From Clostridia bacterium (GTDB taxonomy: Bacteria; Bacillota; Clostridia; Christensenellales; Aristaeellaceae), in NCBI GenBank assembly GCA_017470145.1, contig JAFUFB010000013.1, positions 62,001 through 126,000 of the forward strand: a stretch of 64,000 nucleotides of DNA, given 5' to 3'. This document shows positions 1 through 9,325 of this stretch, piece after piece (position 1 is the first letter of the stretch; every line of letters starts with the position of its first letter). The notes beneath the pieces are model-generated. The model had not been told where the DNA came from, searched no databases, and saw only the letters and a program-made list of their open reading frames with translations. The position numbers and the translations under genes were made by a program.

Positions 1-1232
1 TCGCTGCCATCCAGGCCATCAAAAGCATCCGGCTTAAGCGTATAGGCGGCCATCTCTCCCGGGGTAAAGATCATGGCTTTTCGGCGCAGCAGCTCCTTCC
101 CGCCGCAGGAGATCACCGCGGAGGCGTTGCGGAAAACGCCGGAGGGCCGGAACATGAGGGTAACCGCCTCCTGGGGATGCACTTGGATCTTCTGGGGAAC
201 CGTTCCCCGAACGCCTTCGCCGTCCTCCACCCGCAGGAAGGTTTTTTCTTCATGGCTGTCTCGAACGAACCTGGCGGCGGCATGGCCGGCCTGGAAGCTT
301 TCGTTGGATACATGATCTACCAGGTCGTGCACATGCAGCACATTGCCGCAGGCAAACACGCCCGGCACGGAGGTCTCAAAGGTATCCGTCACAACAGCCC
401 CAGAGGTGGCGGGAGAGATCTGAACCCCTGCCCCTTCGCTCAGCTCGTTCTCTGGAATCAAGCCCACAGACAGCAGCAGGGTATCGCATTCAAACACCAT
501 CTCCGTGCCCGGAACGGGGCGGCGCTGGGCATCCACCTGGGATACAGTCACGCTCTCCAGTCGCTCCCGGCCCTGGATATCCGTCACGGTATGGGATAGA
601 TACAAAGGAATATCGTAATCGTTGAGGCACTGGACAATGTTCCGGTTCAGGCCAGAGGAAAAAGGCATAATCTCCACGCAGGCCAGCACCTTCGCCCCCT
701 GCAGGGTCATTCTGCGGGCCATGATCAGCCCGATATCACCGGATCCAAGAATCACCACCCTTTTTCCGGGCATATAGCCCTCCAGGTTGACAAAGCGCTG
801 AGCGGTGCCGGCGGAATAGATGCCTGCGCACCTGGTTCCGGGCGTGCATAGCGCTCCCCGAGGCCGCTCCCGACATCCCATGGCCAGGATAATGGCGCTT
901 GCCTCGATAAAGCGCAATCCCTTTTCCCGGGAAATGCAGGTGACCACCCGGTCCGGAGAAACCGCCAGGACGGTGGTATCACACTCGATATCGATCTCCA
1001 GCTCCTTGGCCCGGTCGATATCCCGCTGCGCGTATTCCGGGCCCGTCAGCTCCTCCTTGAAGCGATGGAGGCCAAAGCCATTATGGATGCACTGCCGAAG
1101 AATACCGCCGGGATTGCTTTCCCGCTCCAGCACCAGCAGGGATTCAATTCCGTCCTCCCGGGCGGCAATGGCTGCCGCCAGCCCAGCTGGACCGGCGCCG
1201 ATAATCAGGATATCCACATGCTGTCGATTCAT
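1..1232 (-). CDS. NAD(P)/FAD-dependent oxidoreductase, 3' end outside window
   Basis: The frame is open from an ATG at 1232 to the left edge, so the C-terminus is missing. The N-terminus has an FAD-binding dinucleotide fold (GAGPAG near residues 12-17), and a second nucleotide-binding glycine motif (VVILGSGDIG) follows mid-protein, as in the pyridine nucleotide-disulfide oxidoreductase fold. The stretch GGILRQCIHNGFGLH is typical of the class that sits beside GlpA-like dehydrogenases in Clostridia, often with a DUF1667 protein; that third gene would lie outside the window. Its start overlaps the stop of the upstream GlpA-like gene by four bases (ATGA), so the two are translationally coupled. 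It probably passes electrons from the partner dehydrogenase to an acceptor. The substrate is not shown by the sequence. Confidence 0.9.
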   Translation of the reverse strand, partial: MNRQHVDILIIGAGPAGLAAAIAAREDGIESLLVLERESNPGGILRQCIHNGFGLHRFKEELTGPEYAQRDIDRAKELEIDIECDTTVLAVSPDRVVTCISREKGLRFIEASAIILAMGCRERPRGALCTPGTRCAGIYSAGTAQRFVNLEGYMPGKRVVILGSGDIGLIMARRMTLQGAKVLACVEIMPFSSGLNRNIVQCLNDYDIPLYLSHTVTDIQGRERLESVTVSQVDAQRRPVPGTEMVFECDTLLLSVGLIPENELSEGAGVQISPATSGAVVTDTFETSVPGVFACGNVLHVHDLVDHVSNESFQAGHAAARFVRDSHEEKTFLRVEDGEGVRGTVPQKIQVHPQEAVTLMFRPSGVFRNASAVISCGGKELLRRKAMIFTPGEMAAYTLKPDAFDGLDGS

Positions 1233-2692
1233 GCCTGCTCCCTCCCTTCGGCTTCTTTCGTCAGGGTTCCAGTCAGCAAATAACTGTTCCCGCCGTTTTT
1301 CGTAATATCCTGCAGCGGGATTCCCGTTTCCCGGGAAATGATGGCGGCGACCCTGGGACTGCAGAAGCCGCCTTGGCATCTTCCCATGCCGGCCCTGGTA
1401 CGCCGCTTCACAGCATCGATATGCGTGGCCGGAACTGGGCGATGGGTCGCGGCCACGATTTCCGCCTCCGTAACCACTTCGCATCGGCAGATGATGCTGC
1501 CGTAGAGGGGATTTTCCGCCAAAGCCTTTTCCTGTTCCTCCGGCGTCATTTCCCGGAAGGGGATCGCGGGCTTCTGATAGGGCGCCAGCTCTGCCTTCGC
1601 GGGGAGACGCTGTTCCCCGGCAATCTGTTCCGCCAGCGCTTTCCCGATGGCCGGAGCGGAGGAAAGGCCAGGGCTTTCAATCCCGACGGCTTCATAAGCC
1701 CCCGGGCAGCCGTCCACAGCCCCCAGGATGAAGTCCCCTCTCTCCTCATGGGCCCGAACGCCGCTGAAATTGGTAATATTGGTTCTCAAGGAAACCTTCG
1801 GCCAGGTAAGCCGTACCTTCTCCATGACGGAATCCAGGCCGGACTGGGTGGTCTCCGTGTTCAGGGGATCGTCGATATCCTCCGCGCTGGGCCCCAGTAG
1901 CACATTTCCATGCACCGTGGGGGAAACCAGCACGCCCTTTCCCATCTTGGAGGGGCACTGGAAAATCGTCCTTTCAAAGGGCGCTTCCTTCGGCCGGTCC
2001 AGAAGATAGTATTGCCCCCGGCGGTGAGTGATATGCATCAGACGGGAGGATAGCTGATTGTGCAGCCTGGCGGAGGAGCTGCCCGCGCAGTTAACCAAAA
2101 TACGGCATCGCCACTCCCCCTTGTTGGTCCGAACCACAAAGCCGCCTTCCGCGTCGCGCTCGATGGCTGATACTTCTTCACCGAAATGGAAGGTCACCCC
2201 GTTCAGGGCCGCGTCATCCGCCAGGGCAAAGGTCAGCTCATAGGGGCTGACAATGCCGCTGGTGGGAACCAGCAGCGCGCAGCAGGCCTGGGGATTCAGG
2301 TTGGGCTCCAGGGATAAAAGCTCCTCCCGCTCAATGATCCGCAGCTCGGGAACACCGTTGGCTACGCCCCGGTCCAGCAGCTCCTGCAGCGTCGGCCGAT
2401 CCTCCTCCGAAAAGCCCACCACCAGCGCGCCACAGCGGCGATAAGGCACGCCCAACTCTTCGCATAGGGTCGGAAAAACATTGGCGCCGGCCACGTTGTA
2501 CTTTGCCTTTAACGTACCAGGAACGGCGTCATATCCAGCATGAACAATACCGCTGTTGGCCTTGGAAGCGCCTTCTGCCACATCCCAGGCCTGATCCACC
2601 ACCGCGATCTTCGCCTCATATCGGCTGAGCTCCCGGGCCAGCGCACAGCCAATGACCCCGCCGCCGATAATCAGGATATCGGTGTTTTTCAT
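1229..2692 (-). CDS. GlpA-like FAD-dependent oxidoreductase with C-terminal BFD-type [2Fe-2S] domain
   Basis: A 487-residue protein. The N-terminus carries the FAD fold (ILIIGGGVIGCALARELSR) of the DAO/GlpA superfamily. The C-terminal ~90 residues hold four cysteines in the pattern CRCE...CQGGFC, which matches the BFD-like [2Fe-2S] domain of anaerobic glycerol-3-phosphate dehydrogenase subunit A and related dehydrogenases. Members oxidise glycerol-3-phosphate or another 2-hydroxyacid or amine and hand electrons to a partner flavoprotein, consistent with the coupled oxidoreductase downstream. The domain order fits a single intact protein. Glycerol-3-phosphate as the substrate is an inference from family resemblance; no glycerol genes are visible. 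It starts 15 bp after dnaX and could be read from the same transcript. Confidence 0.9.
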   Translation of the reverse strand: MKNTDILIIGGGVIGCALARELSRYEAKIAVVDQAWDVAEGASKANSGIVHAGYDAVPGTLKAKYNVAGANVFPTLCEELGVPYRRCGALVVGFSEEDRPTLQELLDRGVANGVPELRIIEREELLSLEPNLNPQACCALLVPTSGIVSPYELTFALADDAALNGVTFHFGEEVSAIERDAEGGFVVRTNKGEWRCRILVNCAGSSSARLHNQLSSRLMHITHRRGQYYLLDRPKEAPFERTIFQCPSKMGKGVLVSPTVHGNVLLGPSAEDIDDPLNTETTQSGLDSVMEKVRLTWPKVSLRTNITNFSGVRAHEERGDFILGAVDGCPGAYEAVGIESPGLSSAPAIGKALAEQIAGEQRLPAKAELAPYQKPAIPFREMTPEEQEKALAENPLYGSIICRCEVVTEAEIVAATHRPVPATHIDAVKRRTRAGMGRCQGGFCSPRVAAIISRETGIPLQDITKNGGNSYLLTGTLTKEAEGREQA

Positions 2693-2707
2693 TGTGAAAA
2701 CCTCCTT

Positions 2708-4360
2708 TTATGCTTGGGGTAACTCATCCACCACATCCACCGGCTCCTCGCCGAAGGTGCTGTAGAGCTCCTCCAGATAAGCCTCATCCGAGGCATCCTC
2801 CGTCTTTTGCTGCTCCTGCGCGCTATCATAGGCGATGAAGGTACAGGGAACCCCCGCCGCTTCTGTGAGCACTTCCTCGATTTTAGTTTTGCGCTGCTCC
2901 ATGTTCAGGCTCTTTGCCACCACATCGAAGGTAGGATTGGCCTTCCAACGATATTCTGTGCCGTCCGAGCCCACATATTGTCCCATCAGAAACATGCCAT
3001 GGATACCCGGCTCTGTCTTTTGCAGCTGTTTCAAGGCTTCCTTCCATATTTCGTCCGCGCCGCGTCCTGTAGGAGTCAAAGTCTTTTGCTTCGGCGCTGT
3101 GGAAGTTTCTTTGGGAGAAACACCTTTCCCAGCGGCTCTCCTCGGCGCTTTCGCGGCCACTGCAGAGGCTTCGGCTTGCACAACAATGCCCTGGGCCAAT
3201 TGATCCTGCAGCTGGGCGATCTTCCCTTCCAGCTCCGCGATCCGGTCGTTCAGCGCCAGCGTATCCGTTTCCTTGGTCCGTAAGCAGCATTTCAGACTCA
3301 CGTTTTCCAGCGCTACGCGGGGAGAACCGGAATACCGAAGATCGGTTTCCAGGCGCATAAACTGATCCAGCATCTCCATTAACCGGGAGGTGGATATTTG
3401 CTCGCTTTCCCGCTGGTATTCTTTTCCGTCTTCCTCCGTCAGATCCAGAATCTCCGCCATTTCTTCGCCGCAGCACTTGGCCAGAATCAGCGATCGCAGA
3501 TGTCCACTGACATCCCGGCTGAAAACCAGCGGATCCTTGCCGCTGTTCATCAGGGCATCCACCAGGCGAAGGGTTTCCGCCGCGTTTTCTTCCGCCAGGG
3601 CCCGGCTGAACTGGAACAGAAAACTACGATCGCTGGTCCCCATCACCTGACGGACCAGCGCCTCGTCGATTTTTCGTCCATATCCCAGGCACATGTCCAG
3701 GATGCTCAGCGCATCCCGCATGCCGCCCTCGGCCGCCCGGGCGATAGCCATCAGCGCGCCGTCCGTCGCTTCCCCGCCTGCGCCATCCGTCGCTTCTTTG
3801 AGCCGGCCTTGAATCTGCCCGGCGGGGATGCGCCCAAAGTCGAAGCGCTGGCATCTGCTCAGGATGGTGGCAGGCAGCTTGTAGGGCTCTGTGGTGGCCA
3901 GGATGAAGACTAGATATTCCGGGGGCTCCTCCAAGGTTTTCAGGAGAGCGTTGAACGCCGAGTTGGACAGCATATGTACTTCATCGATGATGTATACTTT
4001 GTACACGCCGAATTGGGGTGGAAAGTTCACTTTCTCCAGCAGCTCTCGGGCGTCCTCCACCCGGCTGTTGCTGGCAGCGTCGAACTCCAGGATGTCCATA
4101 TAGTCGTCCGCCTGCATTCGGCGGCAAACCTCGCACTCCCCGCAGGGATCCCCCTCCTGAGGGTTGGTACAGTTAATCGCCCGCGCCAGGATCTTCGCGG
4201 TAGAGGTTTTGCCAGTGCCTCGGCTGCCGCAAAACAGGTAGGCGTGGGCGATTCGTCCCGTCTCCACCTGATGCCGCAGGGTCTCGACAATCGCCTCCTG
4301 CCCCACCATATGGGAAAAATCCCGGGGCCGCCATTGACGATACAGCGCCTGATAGGCCAT
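2708..4360 (-). CDS. dnaX: DNA polymerase III subunits gamma and tau
   Basis: A 550-residue clamp-loader ATPase that loads the sliding clamp at the replication fork. Residues 1-60 include the N-terminal sequence MAYQALYRQWRPRDF and a Walker A motif (GSRGTGKT, residues 45-52). Zinc-binding cysteines are at 64, 73, 76 and 79. A DEVHMLS Walker B and an SRC sensor motif follow. After about residue 360 comes a coiled, Lys/Ala-rich linker and a tau-like C-terminal domain. The usual ybaB and recR partners are not beside it. It starts 4 bp after the ComEA-like gene and probably shares the cysS transcript. Confidence 0.98.
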   Translation of the reverse strand: MAYQALYRQWRPRDFSHMVGQEAIVETLRHQVETGRIAHAYLFCGSRGTGKTSTAKILARAINCTNPQEGDPCGECEVCRRMQADDYMDILEFDAASNSRVEDARELLEKVNFPPQFGVYKVYIIDEVHMLSNSAFNALLKTLEEPPEYLVFILATTEPYKLPATILSRCQRFDFGRIPAGQIQGRLKEATDGAGGEATDGALMAIARAAEGGMRDALSILDMCLGYGRKIDEALVRQVMGTSDRSFLFQFSRALAEENAAETLRLVDALMNSGKDPLVFSRDVSGHLRSLILAKCCGEEMAEILDLTEEDGKEYQRESEQISTSRLMEMLDQFMRLETDLRYSGSPRVALENVSLKCCLRTKETDTLALNDRIAELEGKIAQLQDQLAQGIVVQAEASAVAAKAPRRAAGKGVSPKETSTAPKQKTLTPTGRGADEIWKEALKQLQKTEPGIHGMFLMGQYVGSDGTEYRWKANPTFDVVAKSLNMEQRKTKIEEVLTEAAGVPCTFIAYDSAQEQQKTEDASDEAYLEELYSTFGEEPVDVVDELPQA

Positions 4361-4364
4361 TCCT

Positions 4365-4712
4365 CTACTCTCCTTCGCTCATATCCAGCCAGGGCCGAAG
4401 CTCTCTTAGCTTGGCTGGCCCAATCCCTTTGGCCGCCATTAAATCTTCCGCGTAATGATAAGATCCATGTAACTCTTTTTCCGTCAGGATAGCCTGCGCC
4501 AGGGTTTCTCCGATGCCGGGAAGCGCAATCAGGTCCTCCAGCTCGGCGTCGTTGACCCGTATTGTCCCGTCAGGAGGAGCGGGCGTTGAAAAAATGGCCG
4601 CCCGCTCCGTTGCTTCAAAGCGAACTTGATCCCCTCTTGGCAGATTTTTCAGTGTCCATAGGCAGGCGAAAACCGCCAGAACGATCAGCATTCCTCCCGC
4701 GATCCTTTTCAT
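4365..4712 (-). CDS. ComEA-like helix-hairpin-helix protein with N-terminal membrane anchor
   Basis: A 115-residue protein with an N-terminal hydrophobic anchor (residues 5-21) and a C-terminal helix-hairpin-helix pair containing LIALPGIGETLAQAIL and AKGIGPAKLRELRPWL. This is the ComEA-type DNA-binding domain that holds extracellular DNA at the membrane during uptake. The protein is short and lacks the SLBB domain found between anchor and HhH in many ComEA proteins. No comEB or comEC is adjacent, so a competence role is an inference. It overlaps cysS by four bases (ATGA). Confidence 0.8.
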   Translation of the reverse strand: MKRIAGGMLIVLAVFACLWTLKNLPRGDQVRFEATERAAIFSTPAPPDGTIRVNDAELEDLIALPGIGETLAQAILTEKELHGSYHYAEDLMAAKGIGPAKLRELRPWLDMSEGE

Positions 4713-6121
4713 CCTTCCTGACTCTTCCGAACCTTCTGACCCTGCTTGGTGTCCTCCAGAATGTATCCGGCGGCGCGAATCGCGTCCCGCAGCTCATCGC
4801 TGCGCTTCCAATCCTTGTTTTTCCGGGCTTCCGCTCTCTCTGCCACCATCTGGCGCACCTCATCCGTCAGGTCGTCATTTTCCCGGGTCAAAATCCCCAG
4901 CACATCGCAAATGGCCTTCAGGCTGATCAGGGCTTTCGCGGCGGCCTCTTTGGCTACGCCTGCCTGCACCACCACGTTGGCATCCTTCACCAGCTCAAAG
5001 ATCGCGCCTAAGGCATCCGCTGTGTTCAGATCGTCATCCATGGCGGCGTCAAACTTTGCCTCGTACTCCTTCAGCCGGACCACGAAGGCTTCTTCTTCCC
5101 CATTCAGGGGCCGCTCCTCCCCGTTTTCCTGCTGGAAGGCCAAATTGTCCCGAGCGGTATACAGCCGATTCAGGCTGGCGTTGGCAGCCTCGATTTGATC
5201 CCTGCTGAAATTGATGGGGCTGCGATAATGGGCAGAGAGCATGAACAGCCGAACCGCCTCCAGATCGTATTCCTTGGAGATATCCCGAACGGTGAAGAAA
5301 TTGTTTAGGCTCTTGCTCATCTTCTGATTATCCACGTTGATAAACCCATTGTGCATCCAATAGTTCACGAAGGGCTTTCCCGTCGCTCCCTCGCTCTGGG
5401 CGATCTCATTCTCATGGTGCGGGAACAGCAGATCTTTTCCGCCACAATGGATGTCAAAGGTCTCCCCTAAATATTTCATGCTCATGGCGGAGCATTCGAT
5501 ATGCCAGCCCGGCCGGCCCATGCCCCAGGGGCTTTCCCAGGCCGGTTCGCCTGGCTTCTGCGCCTTCCAGAGCGTGAAATCCGCCGGGGCTTCCTTTTCC
5601 GTCTCCACATCCAGCCGCTCGCTGGCACCCATCTCCCGGTCCTCTACGTTTTGGCCGCTGAGCTTCCCGTAGCCAGGGAAAGCGGAAACCCGATAGTACA
5701 CATCTCCGCTGGGGGTGGCATAGGCGTGGCCGTTCTCGATCAGCTTGGATACAAGGTCAATAATTTCCTGAATGTGCTCCGTCGCCTTGGGATGGACAGT
5801 GGCCTTCCGGACTCCCAAAGCGGCGGCGTCGATGAAATACTCCTTGATGAACCGCTCTCCTAATTCCTTGACCGTAATTCCCTCTTCATTGGCCCGCCGA
5901 ATCATCTTGTCATCAATATCGGTAAAATTCTGCACGAAGGTGACTTCGTAGCCTTCCCGCTCCAGCTGGCGACGCAGCACATCGAAGGTGATGAAGGGAC
6001 GGGCGTTGCCGATGTGAAAATAATTATATACCGTGGGGCCGCAGGCATAGATATTGACCTTGCCGGGGTGAATGGGTTTGAATTCTTCCTTTTTGCGGGA
6101 CATGCTGTTGTATATCTGCAT
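4709..6121 (-). CDS. cysS: Cysteinyl-tRNA synthetase
   Basis: A 470-residue class I aminoacyl-tRNA synthetase that charges tRNA-Cys. It has the zinc ligand in CGPTVYNYFHIGNAR (Cys27, HIGN at 36-39), the KMSKS loop at residues 267-271, the zinc-site segment WHIECSAM, and HCGGKDLLFPHHENE. The C-terminal DALR-type helical domain and anticodon-binding region are complete, and the length is normal for the family. It begins 3 bp after the upstream membrane-anchored unknown, so both are probably read from the promoter at 6757-6785. Confidence 0.98.
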   Translation of the reverse strand: MQIYNSMSRKKEEFKPIHPGKVNIYACGPTVYNYFHIGNARPFITFDVLRRQLEREGYEVTFVQNFTDIDDKMIRRANEEGITVKELGERFIKEYFIDAAALGVRKATVHPKATEHIQEIIDLVSKLIENGHAYATPSGDVYYRVSAFPGYGKLSGQNVEDREMGASERLDVETEKEAPADFTLWKAQKPGEPAWESPWGMGRPGWHIECSAMSMKYLGETFDIHCGGKDLLFPHHENEIAQSEGATGKPFVNYWMHNGFINVDNQKMSKSLNNFFTVRDISKEYDLEAVRLFMLSAHYRSPINFSRDQIEAANASLNRLYTARDNLAFQQENGEERPLNGEEEAFVVRLKEYEAKFDAAMDDDLNTADALGAIFELVKDANVVVQAGVAKEAAAKALISLKAICDVLGILTRENDDLTDEVRQMVAERAEARKNKDWKRSDELRDAIRAAGYILEDTKQGQKVRKSQEG

Positions 6122-6124
6122 TTT

Positions 6125-6721
6125 TTATTTCTTTCCTTTCTTTTTTCTATTCAAAATTCCATATCTGATGATCGCCAGCGCCCAGAACGCTGCAGCGCAG
6201 ACGGACAGAATCAGAATGATTCGATCCGCCTTCTTGAGGGGAGAGGAATTCTCCAACTCGGCTTCCACCGTTCGATCCCCGATCTCCAGGGTGGTCTCCG
6301 CCAGAAGCTGACCCTCCTGATCTTCCACCTGCAGCCGAATGGCTGCCCAGGCGATGCCAGCATCCGTATTCTCTGGAAGATTCCATTCCCCCTCAAAGGT
6401 CAAGGGAGTATCTTTTGAAAGATCCGCGACCGTCTCCGGCCCCCTTTTGCGGATTTTCAACTGTTTTCCATCGATGGATAAAAACTGGATCTCTCCAGAA
6501 TCCTCCAGCCTGGTTTCGACCTTTAACCGCAAGGTCGCGTCCGAAAGATCCTGATCCGCCGTAAGCTGCCCATGAAAAGCGGAAATGCCGCTTTCCTCCC
6601 AGGTCCACTCATCGGGAATGATATCTATCTGAAAATCCGCGAAAGCTGTCGCGCTAAAAAGACAGAGCAGCGTACACCATAACGCGAATTTTCGACCCAT
6701 TCTTCGGGTATGCCAATTCAC
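6125..6721 (-). CDS. Predicted exported protein with C-terminal membrane anchor, function unknown
   Basis: I do not recognise this 198-residue protein. It has a signal peptide (basic start, hydrophobic core around residues 12-27, ending in AFA) and a single transmembrane segment near residues 168-190 followed by a basic tail, so the middle ~135 residues should lie outside the cell. That region is predicted to be beta-rich and resembles an Ig-like ectodomain by eye. The start is a GTG at 6721, nine bases after an AAAGGGG Shine-Dalgarno; an ATG seven codons later is an alternative. It is the first gene after the promoter at 6757-6785 and is followed at 3 bp by cysS. Confidence 0.75.
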   Translation of the reverse strand: MNWHTRRMGRKFALWCTLLCLFSATAFADFQIDIIPDEWTWEESGISAFHGQLTADQDLSDATLRLKVETRLEDSGEIQFLSIDGKQLKIRKRGPETVADLSKDTPLTFEGEWNLPENTDAGIAWAAIRLQVEDQEGQLLAETTLEIGDRTVEAELENSSPLKKADRIILILSVCAAAFWALAIIRYGILNRKKKGKK

Positions 6722-6756
6722 AAAGCCATCCCCTTTCCGCTCGTCATATCTCTCGC

Positions 6757-6785
6757 ATTATATCAAATTCATGCCATGAATTCAA
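6757..6785 (-). promoter_or_regulatory. Sigma-A type promoter for the 6721 gene, cysS and dnaX
   Basis: On the minus strand the -35 box TTGAAT (6780-6785) and the -10 box TATAAT (6757-6762) are separated by 17 bp. Transcription should start near 6750, about 30 bases before the GTG start at 6721. The -35 begins only 3 bp after the terminator of the upstream gene. Confidence 0.85.
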
Positions 6786-6787
6786 TC

Positions 6788-6812
6788 AAAAAACCCTCTT
6801 TTCAGAGGGTTT
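6788..6812 (-). terminator. Rho-independent terminator after the acidic unknown gene
   Basis: On the minus strand AAACCCTCT-GAAA-AGAGGGTTT forms a stem with a GAAA loop, and the stem runs straight into a T tract. It separates the 6846-7496 gene from the cysS transcript. Confidence 0.85.
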
Positions 6813-6845
6813 AAAAGAGACTTTGGTTTGTTATACCGAGTTCGA

Positions 6846-7496
6846 TTATTGAGGCAGATCCGAATCAATTCTTTCCGTTAGCTCGTCCAGCTTTTGGTCC
6901 AGATCAGCGCTAAACTCTTTGAGATGATTCTCCAGGGTATCCAGCGTACTGTTCACCTTTTCGGTTTCCTCTTCCACGGTAGGAATATTTTCGAACAGAT
7001 CGTTGATGGCGTCGCTAAACTCAACAGCCGGTTCCGCTTCTGCTTCTGGATTCTCCACCCGAATTACAGGCGGCTCCTCAGTCGTTTCGTCCGCTGCTTC
7101 GTCCGAATCCTGAGTATCGATTGTTTCAACGGACGAAACTTCTTCGACCTCCAGGGCTTCTACCTGAGCTTCTTCCTCTTCTTTGATTTCTGGTTGTTTC
7201 TCCGCGGATTCCACTTTTACACCTGCCAGCCGTTCCGCCCGCAGATCGTTGAGTTGATCATCCAGCTTTTGCAGCTCCTGCAGCTGATTCGCCAGCTCTT
7301 CCGGAAAATGCTCCCCTTTCAGCCACAGGGCATAAGCCTGGTTGCCGAAGTCCTTCAGAATTTCCGCCCGGCGGTTGACCAGATTCATTTCATCCACTTT
7401 GGACTTGGTATTGGTGGCAATGTTGGACGCCGTGTTTCCAATCGCTTCCATGCCCTTCAGCCAAATCCCTTTGATGCTGGAACCTAAATCTGCCAT
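6846..7496 (-). CDS. Acidic coiled-coil protein of unknown function
   Basis: A 216-residue cytoplasmic protein that I do not recognise. Residues 1-40 are small-residue rich (MADLGSSIKGIWLKGMEAIG); residues ~40-90 form a predicted helical zone with leucine-rich heptads (ANQLQELQKLDDQLNDL). Residues ~95-165 are a low-complexity Glu/Val/Thr linker, and the C-terminal ~45 residues form a second coiled coil (LDTLENHLKEFSADLDQKL). No signal peptide or membrane segment is visible. The N-terminal part resembles small zinc-ribbon-associated proteins of Clostridia, but no cysteines are present here. It lies 58 bp downstream of the transketolase pair and ends at a strong terminator. Confidence 0.7.
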   Translation of the reverse strand: MADLGSSIKGIWLKGMEAIGNTASNIATNTKSKVDEMNLVNRRAEILKDFGNQAYALWLKGEHFPEELANQLQELQKLDDQLNDLRAERLAGVKVESAEKQPEIKEEEEAQVEALEVEEVSSVETIDTQDSDEAADETTEEPPVIRVENPEAEAEPAVEFSDAINDLFENIPTVEEETEKVNSTLDTLENHLKEFSADLDQKLDELTERIDSDLPQ

Positions 7497-7554
7497 TTTT
7501 CATTGCCCCCTTTACCTACGCTCAAATTCTCGCAATGCAATCCATTACCATTTA

Positions 7555-8472
7555 TTACAGATGACTTTTGATGTTCTCCGCGATCTGGGGCCCCGTCAGG
7601 CCGTATTCCTTCAGCAGATCCGCCGGCTTGCCGCTTTGGCCGAAAACATCCAGAATACCGATCTTGTGGAAGCTTTCCACTCCATGACCGATAATCGCGG
7701 AGGCCACGGTATCTCCAAGGCCACCGATGACGCTATGCTCCTCCAGGGTGAAGACCTTCTTGTACTTGGCGGCAAATTCCCGGGCCAAGGCTTCGTCAAA
7801 AGGTTTAATAGTGTGGAAATTCACCAGGGACAGGTCGATGCCCTGTCCGGCCAGGATATCCACCGCCTCGATGGCGTGCTCCTTCATGATACCGCAGGTA
7901 AACAGCACGCCGTCCTTCCCTTCCTTCAACACCACCCCCTTGCCTACTTCAAAGGGCTGGGGATCATACACTGGGGAGGGCAGCCGGGAGGTGCGGATAA
8001 ACACGGGGCCATCGATCTTCGCGGCGGCTTCCACGCACTGGTAGCATTCATTGGCGTCGCTGGGTACGAACACAGTCATGTTGGGCAGCACCCGCATCAG
8101 CGCAATATCCTCGATGGCCTGATGGCTGCCACCATCCTCACCCAGGGTGATGCCGGCATGGCTGAATCCGAATTTGACGTTGAATTTGGGATAGCAAACG
8201 CCGTTACGGATTTGGTCATAGCTGCGGCCGGCGAAAACCGCGAAAGTAGAGCAGAAGGGAATCAGCCCCATGGTGCTCATTCCAGCGGCCATGTCCACCA
8301 TATCCGCCTCTGCGATGCCACAGTCGTAGAACCGGTTCGGAAACTGCTTCTTGAATCCGCCCGTCATGGTCGCCGCGGCCAGATCCGCGTCCAGCACGAC
8401 CACCTTGTCATTGGTTTCTCCTAATTTGCAAAGGGCTTCGCCATAGGCGACCCGAACTGCTTTCTTTTCCAT
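7555..8472 (-). CDS. Transketolase, C-terminal (pyrimidine-binding and C-terminal domain) subunit
   Basis: A 305-residue protein that matches the second half of transketolase: the pyrimidine-binding domain (VRVAYGEALCKLGE, AEADMVDMAAGMSTMG, FGFSHAGITLGEDGGSHQ) and the C-terminal domain. With the N-terminal subunit encoded 4 bp upstream it forms the heteromeric enzyme that moves two-carbon units in the non-oxidative pentose phosphate pathway. Split transketolases are common in Clostridia and archaea, so the break between the genes is normal and not a frameshift. A 1-deoxyxylulose-5-phosphate synthase is also two-domain but is a single longer chain and is less likely. Confidence 0.93.
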   Translation of the reverse strand: MEKKAVRVAYGEALCKLGETNDKVVVLDADLAAATMTGGFKKQFPNRFYDCGIAEADMVDMAAGMSTMGLIPFCSTFAVFAGRSYDQIRNGVCYPKFNVKFGFSHAGITLGEDGGSHQAIEDIALMRVLPNMTVFVPSDANECYQCVEAAAKIDGPVFIRTSRLPSPVYDPQPFEVGKGVVLKEGKDGVLFTCGIMKEHAIEAVDILAGQGIDLSLVNFHTIKPFDEALAREFAAKYKKVFTLEEHSVIGGLGDTVASAIIGHGVESFHKIGILDVFGQSGKPADLLKEYGLTGPQIAENIKSHL

Positions 8473-8476
8473 TTTC

Positions 8477-9289
8477 TTAGCCCTCCAGTTCCTTCAAAGC
8501 CTGTTCCGCCTGCTCCGCGTTGGGCGCCTTGCCGTGCCAGCCCACCTGGCCTTCCATAAAGCTGACGCCCTTGCCCTTCAGCGTGTTCAGCAGGATGTAT
8601 CTCGGTTTCCCGGGGCAGGCAGGGGTGTGCAGCGCATCCAGCACCTGCTGCATATCGTTGCCGTCCTCCACCTCGATCACATCGTAGCCGAAGGCCACCG
8701 CCTTGGCCTTAATGTCGCCCAGGCTCATAACCTCGTCATTGGTGCCGTCAATCTGCATACCATTGTGATCCAGAATCACGGTCAAATTGTCCAGCTTGTA
8801 ATGAGCGGCAGCCATGCTGGCCTCCCATACCAGGCCTTCCTGGCTTTCCCCGTCCCCAATGATCGTATACACATGGCAGGGATTCCCCGTGTGCTTCGCC
8901 CCCAGGGCCATGCCTACGGCGATGGAAATCCCCTGTCCCAGGGAACCGGTGGACGCGTCCACGCCGGGGCACTTCTTCACATCCGGATGCCCCTGCAAGA
9001 TGCCATGGAGCTGGCGGAAGCCGTCAAATTCCTCCCGGCCAAAATATCCCCGTTCACACAGTGTCCCGTACAGGGCGGGGGCAGCATGCCCCTTGCTGAG
9101 GACAAACCGATCCCGATTGGGATTCTTTTCATCCTTGGGATCCACGTTCATTACATCAAAGTACAGCGCAACCAGCACGTCCGTGCAGCTCAGAGACCCG
9201 CCCGGATGACCGGCCCCGGCCTTCGCCGTCATCGTAATGATATCCCGGCGCACCTGCCTGGCCTGATCTTTTAAGGTTTGAATATCCAT
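8477..9289 (-). CDS. Transketolase, N-terminal (thiamine diphosphate-binding) subunit
   Basis: A 270-residue protein that holds the diphosphate-binding half of transketolase. It has the GHPGGSLSCTDVLVALYF segment, LSKGHAAPALYGTL, and the ThDP motif GDGESQEG followed ~25 residues later by the magnesium-binding Asn region (DHNGMQIDG). It works as a complex with the C-terminal subunit encoded directly downstream. The start at 9289 follows a GAGGAGG Shine-Dalgarno, and a strong promoter lies at 9326-9355. Confidence 0.95.
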   Translation of the reverse strand: MDIQTLKDQARQVRRDIITMTAKAGAGHPGGSLSCTDVLVALYFDVMNVDPKDEKNPNRDRFVLSKGHAAPALYGTLCERGYFGREEFDGFRQLHGILQGHPDVKKCPGVDASTGSLGQGISIAVGMALGAKHTGNPCHVYTIIGDGESQEGLVWEASMAAAHYKLDNLTVILDHNGMQIDGTNDEVMSLGDIKAKAVAFGYDVIEVEDGNDMQQVLDALHTPACPGKPRYILLNTLKGKGVSFMEGQVGWHGKAPNAEQAEQALKELEG

Positions 9290-9325
9290 GTAAACTCACC
9301 CTCCTCGGAGTTCATTCTTGGTTCT